Assembly: GCA_023428695.1 (NCBI GenBank)
Contig: JAEYWY010000028.1
Coordinates: 434,001 to 498,000, forward strand
Source of the DNA: Bacteroidota bacterium
Lineage (GTDB): Bacteria; Bacteroidota; Bacteroidia; Cytophagales; Cyclobacteriaceae
Reading direction: 5' to 3'
Length of the DNA: 64,000 nt
Shown: piece after piece, positions 20,314-29,004 of the stretch
Numbering within the stretch: position 1 is the stretch's first letter
Layout: each line of letters begins with the position of its first letter
Notes under the pieces: model-generated
Seen by the model: only the letters and a program-made list of their open reading frames with translations
What the model was told of the DNA's origin: nothing
The model's database searches: none
Position numbers and translations under genes: made by a program

Positions 20314-23300
20314 TTATACCTGAAACTGCTCGTACATTTTTGCTTTTTCAGTGTTAACCAACTTCAGTTTCACCAACGCACGGTCTACGAGCTGATACAC
20401 TACCGGTACCACGATCAACGTAAGGAACATCGAACTCGTAAGTCCACCGATGATTGACCATGCGAGACCATTCTTCCAGGCAGCACCTGCACCGTTGGCC
20501 AGGGCCACGGGCAGCATACCTACCACCATGGCGATGGTCGTCATCAACACCGGGCGAAGACGTTCCTTTGTAGCTTCAAGGAGCGCGTCATTCGTCGACA
20601 TGCCCTTTTCTTTTAAATGGTTCGTGAAGTCAACAACAAGGATCGCGTTCTTGGCAACAAGTCCGATCAGCATGATAATACCGAGTATTGTGAAGATACT
20701 AAGCGTCTGACCTGTCAGCGCCAGGGCGAATAACGCACCAATCATCGCAAGTGGAATCGAGAACAGCACCACGAACGGATACACAAAGTTGTTGTAAAGT
20801 GCCACCATAATCAGATACACCAGAAGTATCGATGTCAGGAACGCAAACCCAAGCTGCGAGAATGACTCTTCCTGGTTTTCCTGGTTTCCACCGAAAACTA
20901 CGGCTACACCTGCAGGCTTGTCCATTCTGTTGAGGATTTCCTGGATTTCAGCAGCCGCAGCTCCTGAAGGACGCCCCAACAACTGGGAGTTAATCGTAAC
21001 CGAAGTGATCCGGTTGTATCGCTCAAGGCGTGATGGTCCGGAACTTTCGTGTACATCGGCAAATTGATCCAAACGAACTTGCTGACCAAACTTATTCATG
21101 AATGTAAGTGCGCGAAGGTCTTCAACACTCTTGCGGTCGAACTCGTCAAAGCGGATATTGATATCGTAGTCATATTCACCCTGGCGATATTTCGCGTCCG
21201 CATTACCACTGAAGGCAAACTGCATCGTGGCTCCCACAGTCTGCAGGTCGAGACCAAGCTCTGCCATCTTGCGTCTGTCAGTCGATACCACAACCTCCGG
21301 GCTACCGCTTTCCACGGAAAGTTTAACCTCCTGGGTACCGTCCACCTTCTTCACTTCCTCCATCACCTTTTCACCGAATGACATCACGTCGTCGTAGGTT
21401 GGCCCCGTGACAATAAGCTGGATGGGTGCCTGGTTGGCAGTACCAATCATCGAAACAGGTGTAGCTTTGACTTTTACACCCGGGAATTTTTCCAGGATTT
21501 CATTCTTCAGCAACACACCGTAAATATCAGAACTAACCTCCCGCTCTTCCTCCGGTACAAGTCTCACGTTGATTTCCGACTTGTAAGCAGTCGATTGGCT
21601 GCTACCCATACCGCTTTCGCTGCTTTGACCCACTGATGTGAACAGTGAAACGACTTCAGGCTTCGTCGACACGTACTCTTCAATTTGACGCGTGATAACG
21701 TTGTTCTGATCCACCGTTGTCTTCTTCGGATACTCCAGGACCAGAACGAACTCGCTACGGTCGCCCTGGGCGATAAACTCCGACCCAATGAATCCGCCGA
21801 CCACAAGTGCGATTGAAGCAAAGAATAGAACACCTGCAGAGATCATAGTAACGGCACGGTGACGCAACGCGAGTCTAAGCAGGTTTTGAATCCATGCTGT
21901 AAACCTGTCAAGAGTATTTTCAAAGGCAAGGATGATCCTTCCAAAGAATGTCTCTTTGGTAATGCGCTCAAGCTTTCCAAAACGCGAGTACAGGAATGGC
22001 ACCATGGTGAATGAAACGAGCAGTGAAAGCAGTGTCGCTATTACGATTACAATAGAAAACTGCCGCATAATATTGGAGATCAGACCGGTCGTAAGCGCGA
22101 TAGGTAAGAACACAACCACAATAACAAGCGTGATCGAGGTAACGGTGAACCCAATTTCCTTAACACCATCATACGCCGCCTGTACCTTGCTTTTGCCCAT
22201 CTCCATGTGACGGTAAATATTTTCAATAACCACGATCGCGTCATCGACGAGGATACCAACCACCAGCGACAAACCAAGAAGCGACATCAGGTTAAGCGTG
22301 AACCCGAACAGCGACATTCCAATAAACGTTGCAACAAGAGACAATGGAATTGCCACCATTACGATGATCGAGTTGCGTATTGAGTGCAGGAACAGCAACA
22401 TGATCGCCGCTACGAGTACAACTGCAAGCATCAGGTCATGAATAACTGCATCAGCTGCTTCAAGCGTATACTCGGAGGTGTCCTGTGCAATCGTAAAGCT
22501 AAGGTTGTGCTCCTTGTAAACATCTTCAAGACGCGACATTTCTTCTCTCACGAGTTCGCTCACAGAAACTGCGTTGGCATCGGATTGCTTTTGAATTGAA
22601 ATACCGATCGAGTTCTCAAGGTCGATGCGGTTTATGAGTTCAATCTCCTTCTTCGTGTCCTGAACTTCGGCTACATCCGCGAGACGGACAGGTCCACCCT
22701 GGGCATTGGACGCCACAACCAGGTTGCGCAAGTCATCAAGACTTGAATACTTGCCGGCAAGCCTGATCAATACCTGTTCATCCTGAGTTTTGATTTTACC
22801 AGTAGGAAAGTCCAGGTTTGAGCTTTCGATTAATTGCACCAGCTGCGGCAAAGACAGGCGATATGCCCGTAACTTCTCATTATTTACGTTCACACGGATT
22901 TCACGCTGCTCACCACCGATAAGGTTGATTTGCGCAACACCGGGGATCTTCGAAAGATTTGGCTTGATCCGCTGGTCCACAAGGTCGAATAGTGCGGTCG
23001 GGCTCATTTCTCCGGCAACTCCCAATCTCATGATAGGCAGATCGTCGAAAGAGAATTTTCCAAGTGACGGCGCTTTCACGTCTTCTGGAAGGCTGGCGAT
23101 CGTCGCATTGACCTTGCGTTGTGCTTCCTGGAGGGCCAGGTCAACGTTGGCTTCATTGCGAAGCTGCACAACAATCACGGACAATCCTTCATAAGAGGAA
23201 GATGTGATTTTATCAACGTTCTCCATGGACGATACAGCATCCTCGAGTTTCTTGGTCACCGTATTCTCTACTTCGTTCGGCGATGCACCCGGATAGATAG

Positions 23301-23445
23301 CTGTTACGGTCACAACGGGGGCGCTAAACTTCGGAAGCAATTCGTAGCTGAGTTTCCGGTAGCTGCTCAGCCCCAGGAAAGTCAGCATTATAAAAAGCAC
23401 CAGGATAATCGACGGGCGCTTTATTGAAAGTTCTGTAATCTTCAT
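20314..23445 (-). CDS. Efflux RND transporter permease (HAE1/AcrB-type)
   Basis: A 1043-residue inner membrane proton-driven exporter of the RND superfamily. Twelve transmembrane segments are expected: one at the N-terminus (KRPSIILVLFIMLTFLG) and groups near 335-490 and 855-1015. The fourth segment contains the paired acidic residues in GILVDDAIVVIENIYRH, the proton relay of HAE1 pumps, and a second repeat half is evident near the C-terminus. The large periplasmic loops form the porter and docking domains. It is the last gene of a tetR-tolC-MFP-RND operon, four bases after the adaptor gene. Drugs, bile-like compounds or other hydrophobic molecules are likely substrates; specificity is unknown. 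Confidence 0.93.
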   Translation of the reverse strand: MKITELSIKRPSIILVLFIMLTFLGLSSYRKLSYELLPKFSAPVVTVTAIYPGASPNEVENTVTKKLEDAVSSMENVDKITSSSYEGLSVIVVQLRNEANVDLALQEAQRKVNATIASLPEDVKAPSLGKFSFDDLPIMRLGVAGEMSPTALFDLVDQRIKPNLSKIPGVAQINLIGGEQREIRVNVNNEKLRAYRLSLPQLVQLIESSNLDFPTGKIKTQDEQVLIRLAGKYSSLDDLRNLVVASNAQGGPVRLADVAEVQDTKKEIELINRIDLENSIGISIQKQSDANAVSVSELVREEMSRLEDVYKEHNLSFTIAQDTSEYTLEAADAVIHDLMLAVVLVAAIMLLFLHSIRNSIIVMVAIPLSLVATFIGMSLFGFTLNLMSLLGLSLVVGILVDDAIVVIENIYRHMEMGKSKVQAAYDGVKEIGFTVTSITLVIVVVFLPIALTTGLISNIMRQFSIVIVIATLLSLLVSFTMVPFLYSRFGKLERITKETFFGRIILAFENTLDRFTAWIQNLLRLALRHRAVTMISAGVLFFASIALVVGGFIGSEFIAQGDRSEFVLVLEYPKKTTVDQNNVITRQIEEYVSTKPEVVSLFTSVGQSSESGMGSSQSTAYKSEINVRLVPEEEREVSSDIYGVLLKNEILEKFPGVKVKATPVSMIGTANQAPIQLIVTGPTYDDVMSFGEKVMEEVKKVDGTQEVKLSVESGSPEVVVSTDRRKMAELGLDLQTVGATMQFAFSGNADAKYRQGEYDYDINIRFDEFDRKSVEDLRALTFMNKFGQQVRLDQFADVHESSGPSRLERYNRITSVTINSQLLGRPSGAAAAEIQEILNRMDKPAGVAVVFGGNQENQEESFSQLGFAFLTSILLVYLIMVALYNNFVYPFVVLFSIPLAMIGALFALALTGQTLSIFTILGIIMLIGLVAKNAILVVDFTNHLKEKGMSTNDALLEATKERLRPVLMTTIAMVVGMLPVALANGAGAAWKNGLAWSIIGGLTSSMFLTLIVVPVVYQLVDRALVKLKLVNTEKAKMYEQFQV

Positions 23446-23449
23446 TGTC

Positions 23450-24511
23450 TTATTGTTTCAACACCGATACACGTGCGTTGTCGGTCAGGTTGATCTGACC
23501 ATTGACAACCACTTCCTCGCCTTTCTCAAGACCCTCTACAACCTCAACGGTATCACTGAACGATTTGCCCGCGACAATCTCTCTGAGTTTGGCGACACCG
23601 TTCTCAACCACGTACACACGCGCATGGTCCACACTTCCCAGGAGTGCGCTGCGGGGAATAACCAACGATGGCGCGCTCTCAGCTAATTCGAATGTGGCGC
23701 GACCATACATTCCGGCGCGGAGCGGTTTGTCTTTAATATTCCGAATCTGGAGTTCTACCGGGAAATTGAGATTTGCATCAGCCTTGGCGCCAATGAAATT
23801 CAATTTCGCTTCGTACTCAACGCCTGGGTACACATCAGCGCTTACTTTAATCTGCTTCGCGTTGGTCACACTTAGAACTTGTGATTCGGAGACGTTTACC
23901 ACCATGTCAAGGCGTTCGGTCTCCACGATCTCAAACATCTCCTTACCTGCATTCAGGTAAGCGCCCTCCTCAACAAATCGTTTGTTCACATAGCCGGCAA
24001 AAGGAGCTGTGATAAATGAGTCGGCAAATTTCTTTCGTGCCGAAACAAGCCGTGCCTCTGCGTTGACGTGCTGCAGATTAATCTCATCAAGTTGAGCCTG
24101 CGTCACTCCCCCGCTGTTAACGAGGCGTTCGTAACGTTCTTTGTCGGTTGTAAGCTTTTTGAAGGCCGCTTCGGCAGAACGAAGGTCAGCCTCAGCTGTC
24201 GCGTATTCAATTCTTCCAAGTTGTTGTCCTTTGCGAACAAATTGTCCTTCTTCAGCAATGAGAGAGACGACTTTGCCTGCGAGTTCGGTAACCACTATGA
24301 TCTGCCGCGCCGGCGCAAATGAACCTGTCGCAGTAAACGTACCGCCTATGGGCGTTTCCGTGACCGCTGCGACCTGGACAGGAATAGTACTGTTAACCTT
24401 CTTAGCCAGTTCAGTCTGCGCCTGCATCTCTTCCTTGTTGTTTTTCAGGATAAACGCGGCACCGGCGATCGCCGCGCCAATGATGAAAATTGTAATTAAT
24501 GTGCGTTTCAT
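23450..24511 (-). CDS. Efflux RND periplasmic adaptor subunit (MFP)
   Basis: A 353-residue membrane fusion protein that links the RND pump to the TolC channel. An N-terminal membrane anchor (FIIGAAIAGAAFIL) without lipobox is followed by a lipoyl-like half (EGQFVRKGQQLGRIE), a coiled-coil hairpin (about 110-160), the second lipoyl half (SFITAPFAGYVNKRFVEEGAYL) and beta-barrel and membrane-proximal domains ending in EGLEKGEEVVVNGQINL. It lies 20 bases downstream of the tolC-like gene and four bases before the permease gene, in the usual efflux operon order for this phylum. Confidence 0.92.
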   Translation of the reverse strand: MKRTLITIFIIGAAIAGAAFILKNNKEEMQAQTELAKKVNSTIPVQVAAVTETPIGGTFTATGSFAPARQIIVVTELAGKVVSLIAEEGQFVRKGQQLGRIEYATAEADLRSAEAAFKKLTTDKERYERLVNSGGVTQAQLDEINLQHVNAEARLVSARKKFADSFITAPFAGYVNKRFVEEGAYLNAGKEMFEIVETERLDMVVNVSESQVLSVTNAKQIKVSADVYPGVEYEAKLNFIGAKADANLNFPVELQIRNIKDKPLRAGMYGRATFELAESAPSLVIPRSALLGSVDHARVYVVENGVAKLREIVAGKSFSDTVEVVEGLEKGEEVVVNGQINLTDNARVSVLKQ

Positions 24512-24531
24512 CGTTTTCGTCAGTATGATTC

Positions 24532-25911
24532 TTAGTTCAATAGTTTTTTGATTTCACCGCGCGCCTTCAACAACGCGACTTCCGATTGTTTTACCTTGAG
24601 TAATGACTCAATAAGCTGGCTTTGTGCCTGAATCTTAGACGACTCAGCCTGAAGAAGATCCGTCAGCGGACTGACACCTTCATTATAATTCTGCAGTGTC
24701 ACGTCGTACACGCTGTTTGCAAGTGCTACGTTCTCTTTCTGCGCTTCGTATGAAGCAAAGCTCGTCTCATAGGTTTTCAGCGCATTCCTGTATTGCATAT
24801 CAGATTGTTCGCGGGTGAGCTTCATATCTTCTTCGGTTTTTATCCGGCGAATGCGGGACTGCTGCATCCTGGCGGAACGATTCAGTCCATCGAAGACCGG
24901 TATATTAAGTCGCAGACCTATCGATGCTACATCAAACCAAAGCGAATTCGCTTTTCCTGAGAGGACAAAATCATTGCTTTGGCCAGTATATGTATAGTTC
25001 GCAAAAGCCGACAACGTCGGAAAGTAACCGGATGAGAAATTCTTCCTCTCGAGATCATAAAGCGAAAGCTGGGTATTCAGCTGGCGGTATTCGATTTTAT
25101 TCTCGAATGCCCAGTCACCGCCTGTGAGCGCCGGATCAATTGCATAGGCACTCACGTTGTCACCAAAAGGCTCCTCAATTTCAAGTTCAGCCTCCACTTT
25201 AAAGCCGGTGACAAGTTTCAATTGATTGATAAGATTAGTATAAGAGTCGTCCACCGAACGGAGTTGTGTTTCCAGATTCGTAACGCTAACCTTTATCCGG
25301 TCAACATCGAGCTTTCTGGCTATGCCCGCTTCGTAACGATCAGTTGTGATCTTCAGGTTCTTACGCGTTTCTTCAAGTGTAGACTCAAGGACTTTGCGCT
25401 GAGCATCAAGCGATGATGCCTGATAGAAAAGCGTTGCCACTGTTTGAATCACCTCCTCTTCTGTCCGTACAATATTCTGGTTGTAAAAATCCTCACTCAC
25501 CTTCGCTGCTTTGATGCCTGTAAAAACACTCTTATTAAAGAGTTGTTGGGTCGCAGACGCAGTCACGCTGGTGGAATATTGCATCCCTGCTCTCAGCACC
25601 CGAAATTCGTCCGGACCTGCGTTTGGATCGCCAAGCGCGGCAGGGAAGACAAACGCCTGCTGAATAACGTTATCGGTCAGGTCAGCATTCAGATTCACCT
25701 GGGGCATTGCCGCAGATTTTACCTCACGTGTCTTTTGTTTTCCTTCCTCATAGTCAAGCTTTGACTTCACGACCTGACTGTTTTTCTCCAGTGCAATAGT
25801 CAATAGTTCCTGCAGTGAGTACGTACGCGCTTCCTGCGCATATACTCTCCCAGTCGGAGAGAAAAATCCAACAGCCACAAAGGCGCAGACGATCAGATTC
25901 TTATAGTTCAT
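24532..25911 (-). CDS. TolC family outer membrane efflux protein
   Basis: A 459-residue outer membrane channel with a signal peptide (VAVGFFSPTGRVYAQ). Two repeated long helical segments are typical of the OEP family: the first starts with LQELLTIALEKNSQVVKSKLDYEEGKQ, and the second ends with NYNEGVSPLTDLLQAESSKIQ. It provides the exit duct for the RND pump. Its start overlaps the end of the tetR gene by 11 bases, so translation of regulator and channel is coupled. Confidence 0.92.
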   Translation of the reverse strand: MNYKNLIVCAFVAVGFFSPTGRVYAQEARTYSLQELLTIALEKNSQVVKSKLDYEEGKQKTREVKSAAMPQVNLNADLTDNVIQQAFVFPAALGDPNAGPDEFRVLRAGMQYSTSVTASATQQLFNKSVFTGIKAAKVSEDFYNQNIVRTEEEVIQTVATLFYQASSLDAQRKVLESTLEETRKNLKITTDRYEAGIARKLDVDRIKVSVTNLETQLRSVDDSYTNLINQLKLVTGFKVEAELEIEEPFGDNVSAYAIDPALTGGDWAFENKIEYRQLNTQLSLYDLERKNFSSGYFPTLSAFANYTYTGQSNDFVLSGKANSLWFDVASIGLRLNIPVFDGLNRSARMQQSRIRRIKTEEDMKLTREQSDMQYRNALKTYETSFASYEAQKENVALANSVYDVTLQNYNEGVSPLTDLLQAESSKIQAQSQLIESLLKVKQSEVALLKARGEIKKLLN

Positions 25912-26551
25912 GATTCTCTTGTATCCCTTTTAGATTTGTATTTCCTTCCTTTAACTTTTTGTATTTCTTTCTTCCTTTTTCAGTGCATACTGCGTGAACG
26001 AAGTGGTCAAGTAATGCACCCGGTACATTAATATGACCAAACCTTGCGCTCGGAAAAACGGATTCACTGCGTGCGAGTGTAATTTCCTCCAGTCGAATCC
26101 TGGCAATCACGTATACATCTATGTCGTCACGAAACAACCCCTGCTCTATACCTTCGCGTAATACGTCCTGTACAAAATCCGCCAGAAAGCCTTGTTTGAA
26201 TTCCGTAATGATATTCCAGGCCTTCGGGTGATATTTCTGTACGTCGAAAAGCAAGGCGGAAGTATTGTGGGAAATATCTTTTTGTATATATCGACTCACT
26301 GCGATCAGAAGTTCAACAGCGTCCTTCGAAATCTCTTTCAGTTGGAGTAGTTCGTTTTTCTGACTTACAGCGTAATGCCTGATGGCAAGAGTGACAATAT
26401 CATCCTTGTCGGAAAAATGCTGATAGATTGTCTTTTTCGAGATTCCCAGGTGGTGGGCGATATCATCCATCGTGATGCTTCGTATCCCGAACTTCTGAAA
26501 AAGATCCTTCGAACTGTTCAATATGCGCTTTCGTGTATTACCGTCTTCCAT
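25901..26551 (-). CDS. TetR/AcrR family transcriptional regulator of the RND operon
   Basis: A 216-residue regulator. The N-terminal helix-turn-helix covers about residues 10-56 (ITMDDIAHHLGISKKTIYQHF), and the C-terminal helical domain should bind ligand. It is the first gene of the efflux operon and overlaps the tolC-like gene. A nested palindrome at 26557-26602 starts six bases upstream of its ATG. The arrangement suggests autoregulation and repression of the pump until an inducer binds. The C-terminus is rich in lysine and charged residues. Confidence 0.88.
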   Translation of the reverse strand: MEDGNTRKRILNSSKDLFQKFGIRSITMDDIAHHLGISKKTIYQHFSDKDDIVTLAIRHYAVSQKNELLQLKEISKDAVELLIAVSRYIQKDISHNTSALLFDVQKYHPKAWNIITEFKQGFLADFVQDVLREGIEQGLFRDDIDVYVIARIRLEEITLARSESVFPSARFGHINVPGALLDHFVHAVCTEKGRKKYKKLKEGNTNLKGIQENHEL

Positions 26552-26556
26552 ATCTA

Positions 26557-26602
26557 AGAAACCCTGGAAACTTTCATGTCTTTAGTAGTTTCCGTAGTTT
26601 CT
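26557..26602. promoter_or_regulatory. Nested inverted repeat, probable TetR operator of the efflux operon
   Basis: Outer arms AGAAAC (26557-26562) and GTTTCT (26597-26602) and inner arms GGAAACT (26566-26572) and AGTTTCC (26587-26593) are all perfect complements, with three bases between outer and inner arm on each side and a 14-base centre. The whole 46-bp element lies directly upstream of tetR. It could bind two TetR dimers or form an RNA hairpin. Confidence 0.6.
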
Positions 26603-26728
26603 ATAACGGCAAGATTAGTATTTCGTTCGTCAACAAACGATATTTTTTCAACAAATCTTTCCGAAATCGTTATAGATTGACCAGAATCAGTGTTTTTGAC
26701 TGACTATTTTGCCAAATAAGTCAAATGG

Positions 26729-27328
26729 TCAGTGACCGGGCCGGAGGTATTCCAGGAGTATGGAGGTCAGGAAAGCACTTTGATCAGCGCTTTTGGTAAC
26801 GTAATCGGCCCCGGCTTCGGCAGGCAATACCAGGCCGGTAGAACGCAGGCCCACCAGTGCGGATACAAAAAAGTCAGCCAGCTCACCGGTATGCACTTTC
26901 CTGAATTCACCGCTGTTGATCCCGTTTGACAGAATCGTACCTACCAGTTCCTTTTCCCTGTTAAAAAATTTGTGCTTCATCTCATTATAAACCGGATTCA
27001 TCATCTCGGTGAGGGTGGCGCTTTCCACCTTAGCAAGATTCCTGAGTTTTTCCAGGAACTGATTCCGGATCGTCACATACCGCTTCAGCTTAAAGCCCGC
27101 TTTGCTGTCGCGGACAATCATGCTACGCACAGCAGACTCAAACTGATCGAACTCTTTTGTAACAACAGCGATAAACAACCGTTCCTTATCGGGAAAGTAG
27201 TAGTACAAGGCGGCCTTCGACATACCAATATCGGCTGCAATTTCACTCATCGTTGTTTTTGCCAGCCCGTAATGGGCGAAGCGGCTGGTAGCTGCGTCAA
27301 TGATCGTCGATAGTTTTGACTGGTCCAT
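26729..27328 (-). CDS. TetR/AcrR family transcriptional regulator
   Basis: A 199-residue regulator starting at the ATG at 27328 (MDQSKLSTI); the longer frame adds eleven residues before the domain. The helix-turn-helix spans about residues 7-53 (TTMSEIAADIGMSKAALYYYF). The rest is an all-helical ligand-binding domain with no signature I can name. The gene stands alone on its strand, downstream of a divergent intergenic region with two abutting palindromes. Its own promoter and the divergent Crp-like gene are the natural targets. Confidence 0.85.
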   Translation of the reverse strand: MDQSKLSTIIDAATSRFAHYGLAKTTMSEIAADIGMSKAALYYYFPDKERLFIAVVTKEFDQFESAVRSMIVRDSKAGFKLKRYVTIRNQFLEKLRNLAKVESATLTEMMNPVYNEMKHKFFNREKELVGTILSNGINSGEFRKVHTGELADFFVSALVGLRSTGLVLPAEAGADYVTKSADQSAFLTSILLEYLRPGH

Positions 27329-27389
27329 TGCCGCAAGATAAAGCGAGACAGCATGAATCAAAAGGCAAAAATCCGGGCATTATATATTA

Positions 27390-27408
27390 TACGAATACCC
27401 GATTCGTA
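27390..27408. promoter_or_regulatory. Perfect palindrome TACGAAT-N5-ATTCGTA
   Basis: Seven-base arms with a five-base spacer lie in the divergent region between the tetR gene (start 27328) and the Crp-like gene (start 27500). The size and symmetry suit a TetR-family operator. It abuts a second palindrome at 27409-27428. Confidence 0.55.
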
Positions 27409-27428
27409 GGAATGTCACAAAACATTCC
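27409..27428. promoter_or_regulatory. Perfect palindrome GGAATGT-N6-ACATTCC
   Basis: Seven-base arms with a six-base spacer start immediately after the first palindrome. Two adjacent, unrelated palindromes suggest two regulators or two dimers; the six-base spacer also resembles Crp/Fnr-type sites, though the arms do not match the TGTGA consensus. Function is inferred. Confidence 0.5.
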
Positions 27429-27499
27429 AGACCTTCACATGGTCCAGACCTGATCATTGAATTCAAAATCGTGCTGGCATAGCCCAAACAACGAGACTC

Positions 27500-28114
27500 A
27501 TGGCAAACACTCACCACGGTTCCATCGATGGTATCATAGAATTCCTCCGGGCAAAATTTGGCATTCCCGAAAGTGAATTAACAAAACTATCCGGCTGTGT
27601 GCAACGTCAGTACTTTGCAAAAGGCGAACGATTTCTCAATGCCGGAAGCATACCAGCAAAAGTCGCCTTTGTCTGCAAAGGACTGTTTCGTTATCTGTAT
27701 TCGGACGCTATCGGACATGAGTTCACCAAAGGTTTTTTTCCTGAAGGAGATTTTCTCGTTTCGTATAGTGCGATGATCGCCCAAACCCCTTCCTGGTTTG
27801 CAATTGAGACGCTTGAAGATTCAGTAATTGACGCGTTCGATTACGCGAGCTGGCAACGCTTATATGATGGACATCCCTGTTGGTCTTCGCTGCTCATCGC
27901 TATGCTTCAGAAAGGCTACATGAAAAAAGAAAAACGCGAGCGGGAACTACTCACACTGAATGCGGCGGAGCGTTATCAATCTTTCCTGACTGAATATCCC
28001 ATGCTGGAAACACGTGTACGACAACATATAGTCGCCTCATACCTTGGAATCACACCGGTAGCATTAAGTCGTATCCGCAGGCAATCAAAAGTTCAAGCCA
28101 TTAACATAGGTTAA
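27500..28114 (+). CDS. Crp/Fnr family transcriptional regulator
   Basis: A 204-residue protein with a cyclic-nucleotide-binding fold in the first 120 residues (YFAKGERFLNAGSIPAKVAFV, then KGLFRYLY) and a short C-terminal region with a winged-helix remnant (VASYLGITPVALSRIRRQ). The ligand-binding motif for cAMP is not evident, as in most Bacteroidota members of this group, so the ligand is unknown. It is followed after 44 bases by an SDR gene on the same strand and is divergent from a tetR gene. It probably regulates its neighbours. Confidence 0.82.
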   Translation: MANTHHGSIDGIIEFLRAKFGIPESELTKLSGCVQRQYFAKGERFLNAGSIPAKVAFVCKGLFRYLYSDAIGHEFTKGFFPEGDFLVSYSAMIAQTPSWFAIETLEDSVIDAFDYASWQRLYDGHPCWSSLLIAMLQKGYMKKEKRERELLTLNAAERYQSFLTEYPMLETRVRQHIVASYLGITPVALSRIRRQSKVQAINIG

Positions 28115-28158
28115 TGACATAACGCTGGGACATTGTTTGGTTTGCAGAAAATCAGACA

Positions 28159-28899
28159 ATGAACCTCAGTGGCAACGTGATACTGATTACCGGCGGAAGC
28201 TCGGGAATCGGCCTTGAACTCGCGAAACAATTCATTACCAGGAATAATACGGTAATAGTTTGCGGGCGCTCTGCGGAAAAACTTGCACTCGCCCAAAATG
28301 AACTACCCCAACTGCATACGTACCAGTGCGACATCTCCATAAAAGAAGATCAGCAAGGCTTGATGCACCACATTAAAAAGGAACATCCACGCCTGAATGT
28401 GCTTATCAACAATGCAGGGATTGCACACAAATCACATTTTGTTTCCGATCCAATGATGCCGGAGATGGCAGAACTTGAGGTACAAACAAACTTCCTTGGA
28501 CCGGTTTTATTGAGTCAGACATTCCTTAATCACAACATACACGGCACGGTAATAAATATTACGACAGGACTTATTTACGCGCCGCGGACAGTTTATCCGA
28601 TTTACAACGCGACAAAATCTGCACTCCATTCATTCACGCAGGTACTTCGAAAGCAGACTGAACCCCTCGGTGCTGAAATTATTGAAGTGATGATGCCTGT
28701 GGTGGATACGCCGTGGCACAAGGGCAACCTGCCCCGCACGGCAATCACAGTTGAAAAAGCGGTGAGTTTGATGATGCGCGGACTTGAGTCCGGCAGAAGG
28801 GAAATCCGCATTGGTCGCGTTCAAGCCCTTTATCTGCTGTCACGCATCGCCCCCGGCCTAGCATTTCGCATCGTCAACAATCTCCACGACCAGGGATGA
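28159..28899 (+). CDS. SDR family oxidoreductase, DltE-like
   Basis: A 246-residue short-chain dehydrogenase with cofactor motif TGGSSGIG near residue 11, NNAG near residue 84, and Tyr149 and Lys153 in YNATK. The residue at the catalytic Ser position, 13 before Tyr, is Thr136 (NITTG). That makes it an atypical member; Thr may support reduced activity. The overall pattern resembles DltE/YusR-type SDRs. It is probably co-transcribed with the Crp-like gene. The substrate is unknown. Confidence 0.82.
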   Translation: MNLSGNVILITGGSSGIGLELAKQFITRNNTVIVCGRSAEKLALAQNELPQLHTYQCDISIKEDQQGLMHHIKKEHPRLNVLINNAGIAHKSHFVSDPMMPEMAELEVQTNFLGPVLLSQTFLNHNIHGTVINITTGLIYAPRTVYPIYNATKSALHSFTQVLRKQTEPLGAEIIEVMMPVVDTPWHKGNLPRTAITVEKAVSLMMRGLESGRREIRIGRVQALYLLSRIAPGLAFRIVNNLHDQG

Positions 28900-29004
28900 A
28901 TCACCGTTTAGCCCACGGGTGATGGCAACAAACATAAAAAAGGGTATTGAATATTTTCAACAAGCGGTATCTTTAACAAACCTCTGGCTTGTAACAGTTA
29001 CTGC

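Noticed and set aside
26697..26728. Hairpin-like TTGACTGACTATTT / AAATAAGTCAA after the second tetR gene
   Set aside because: The stem has a bulge and mixed pairing and no T-run, so it is too weak to call a terminator.
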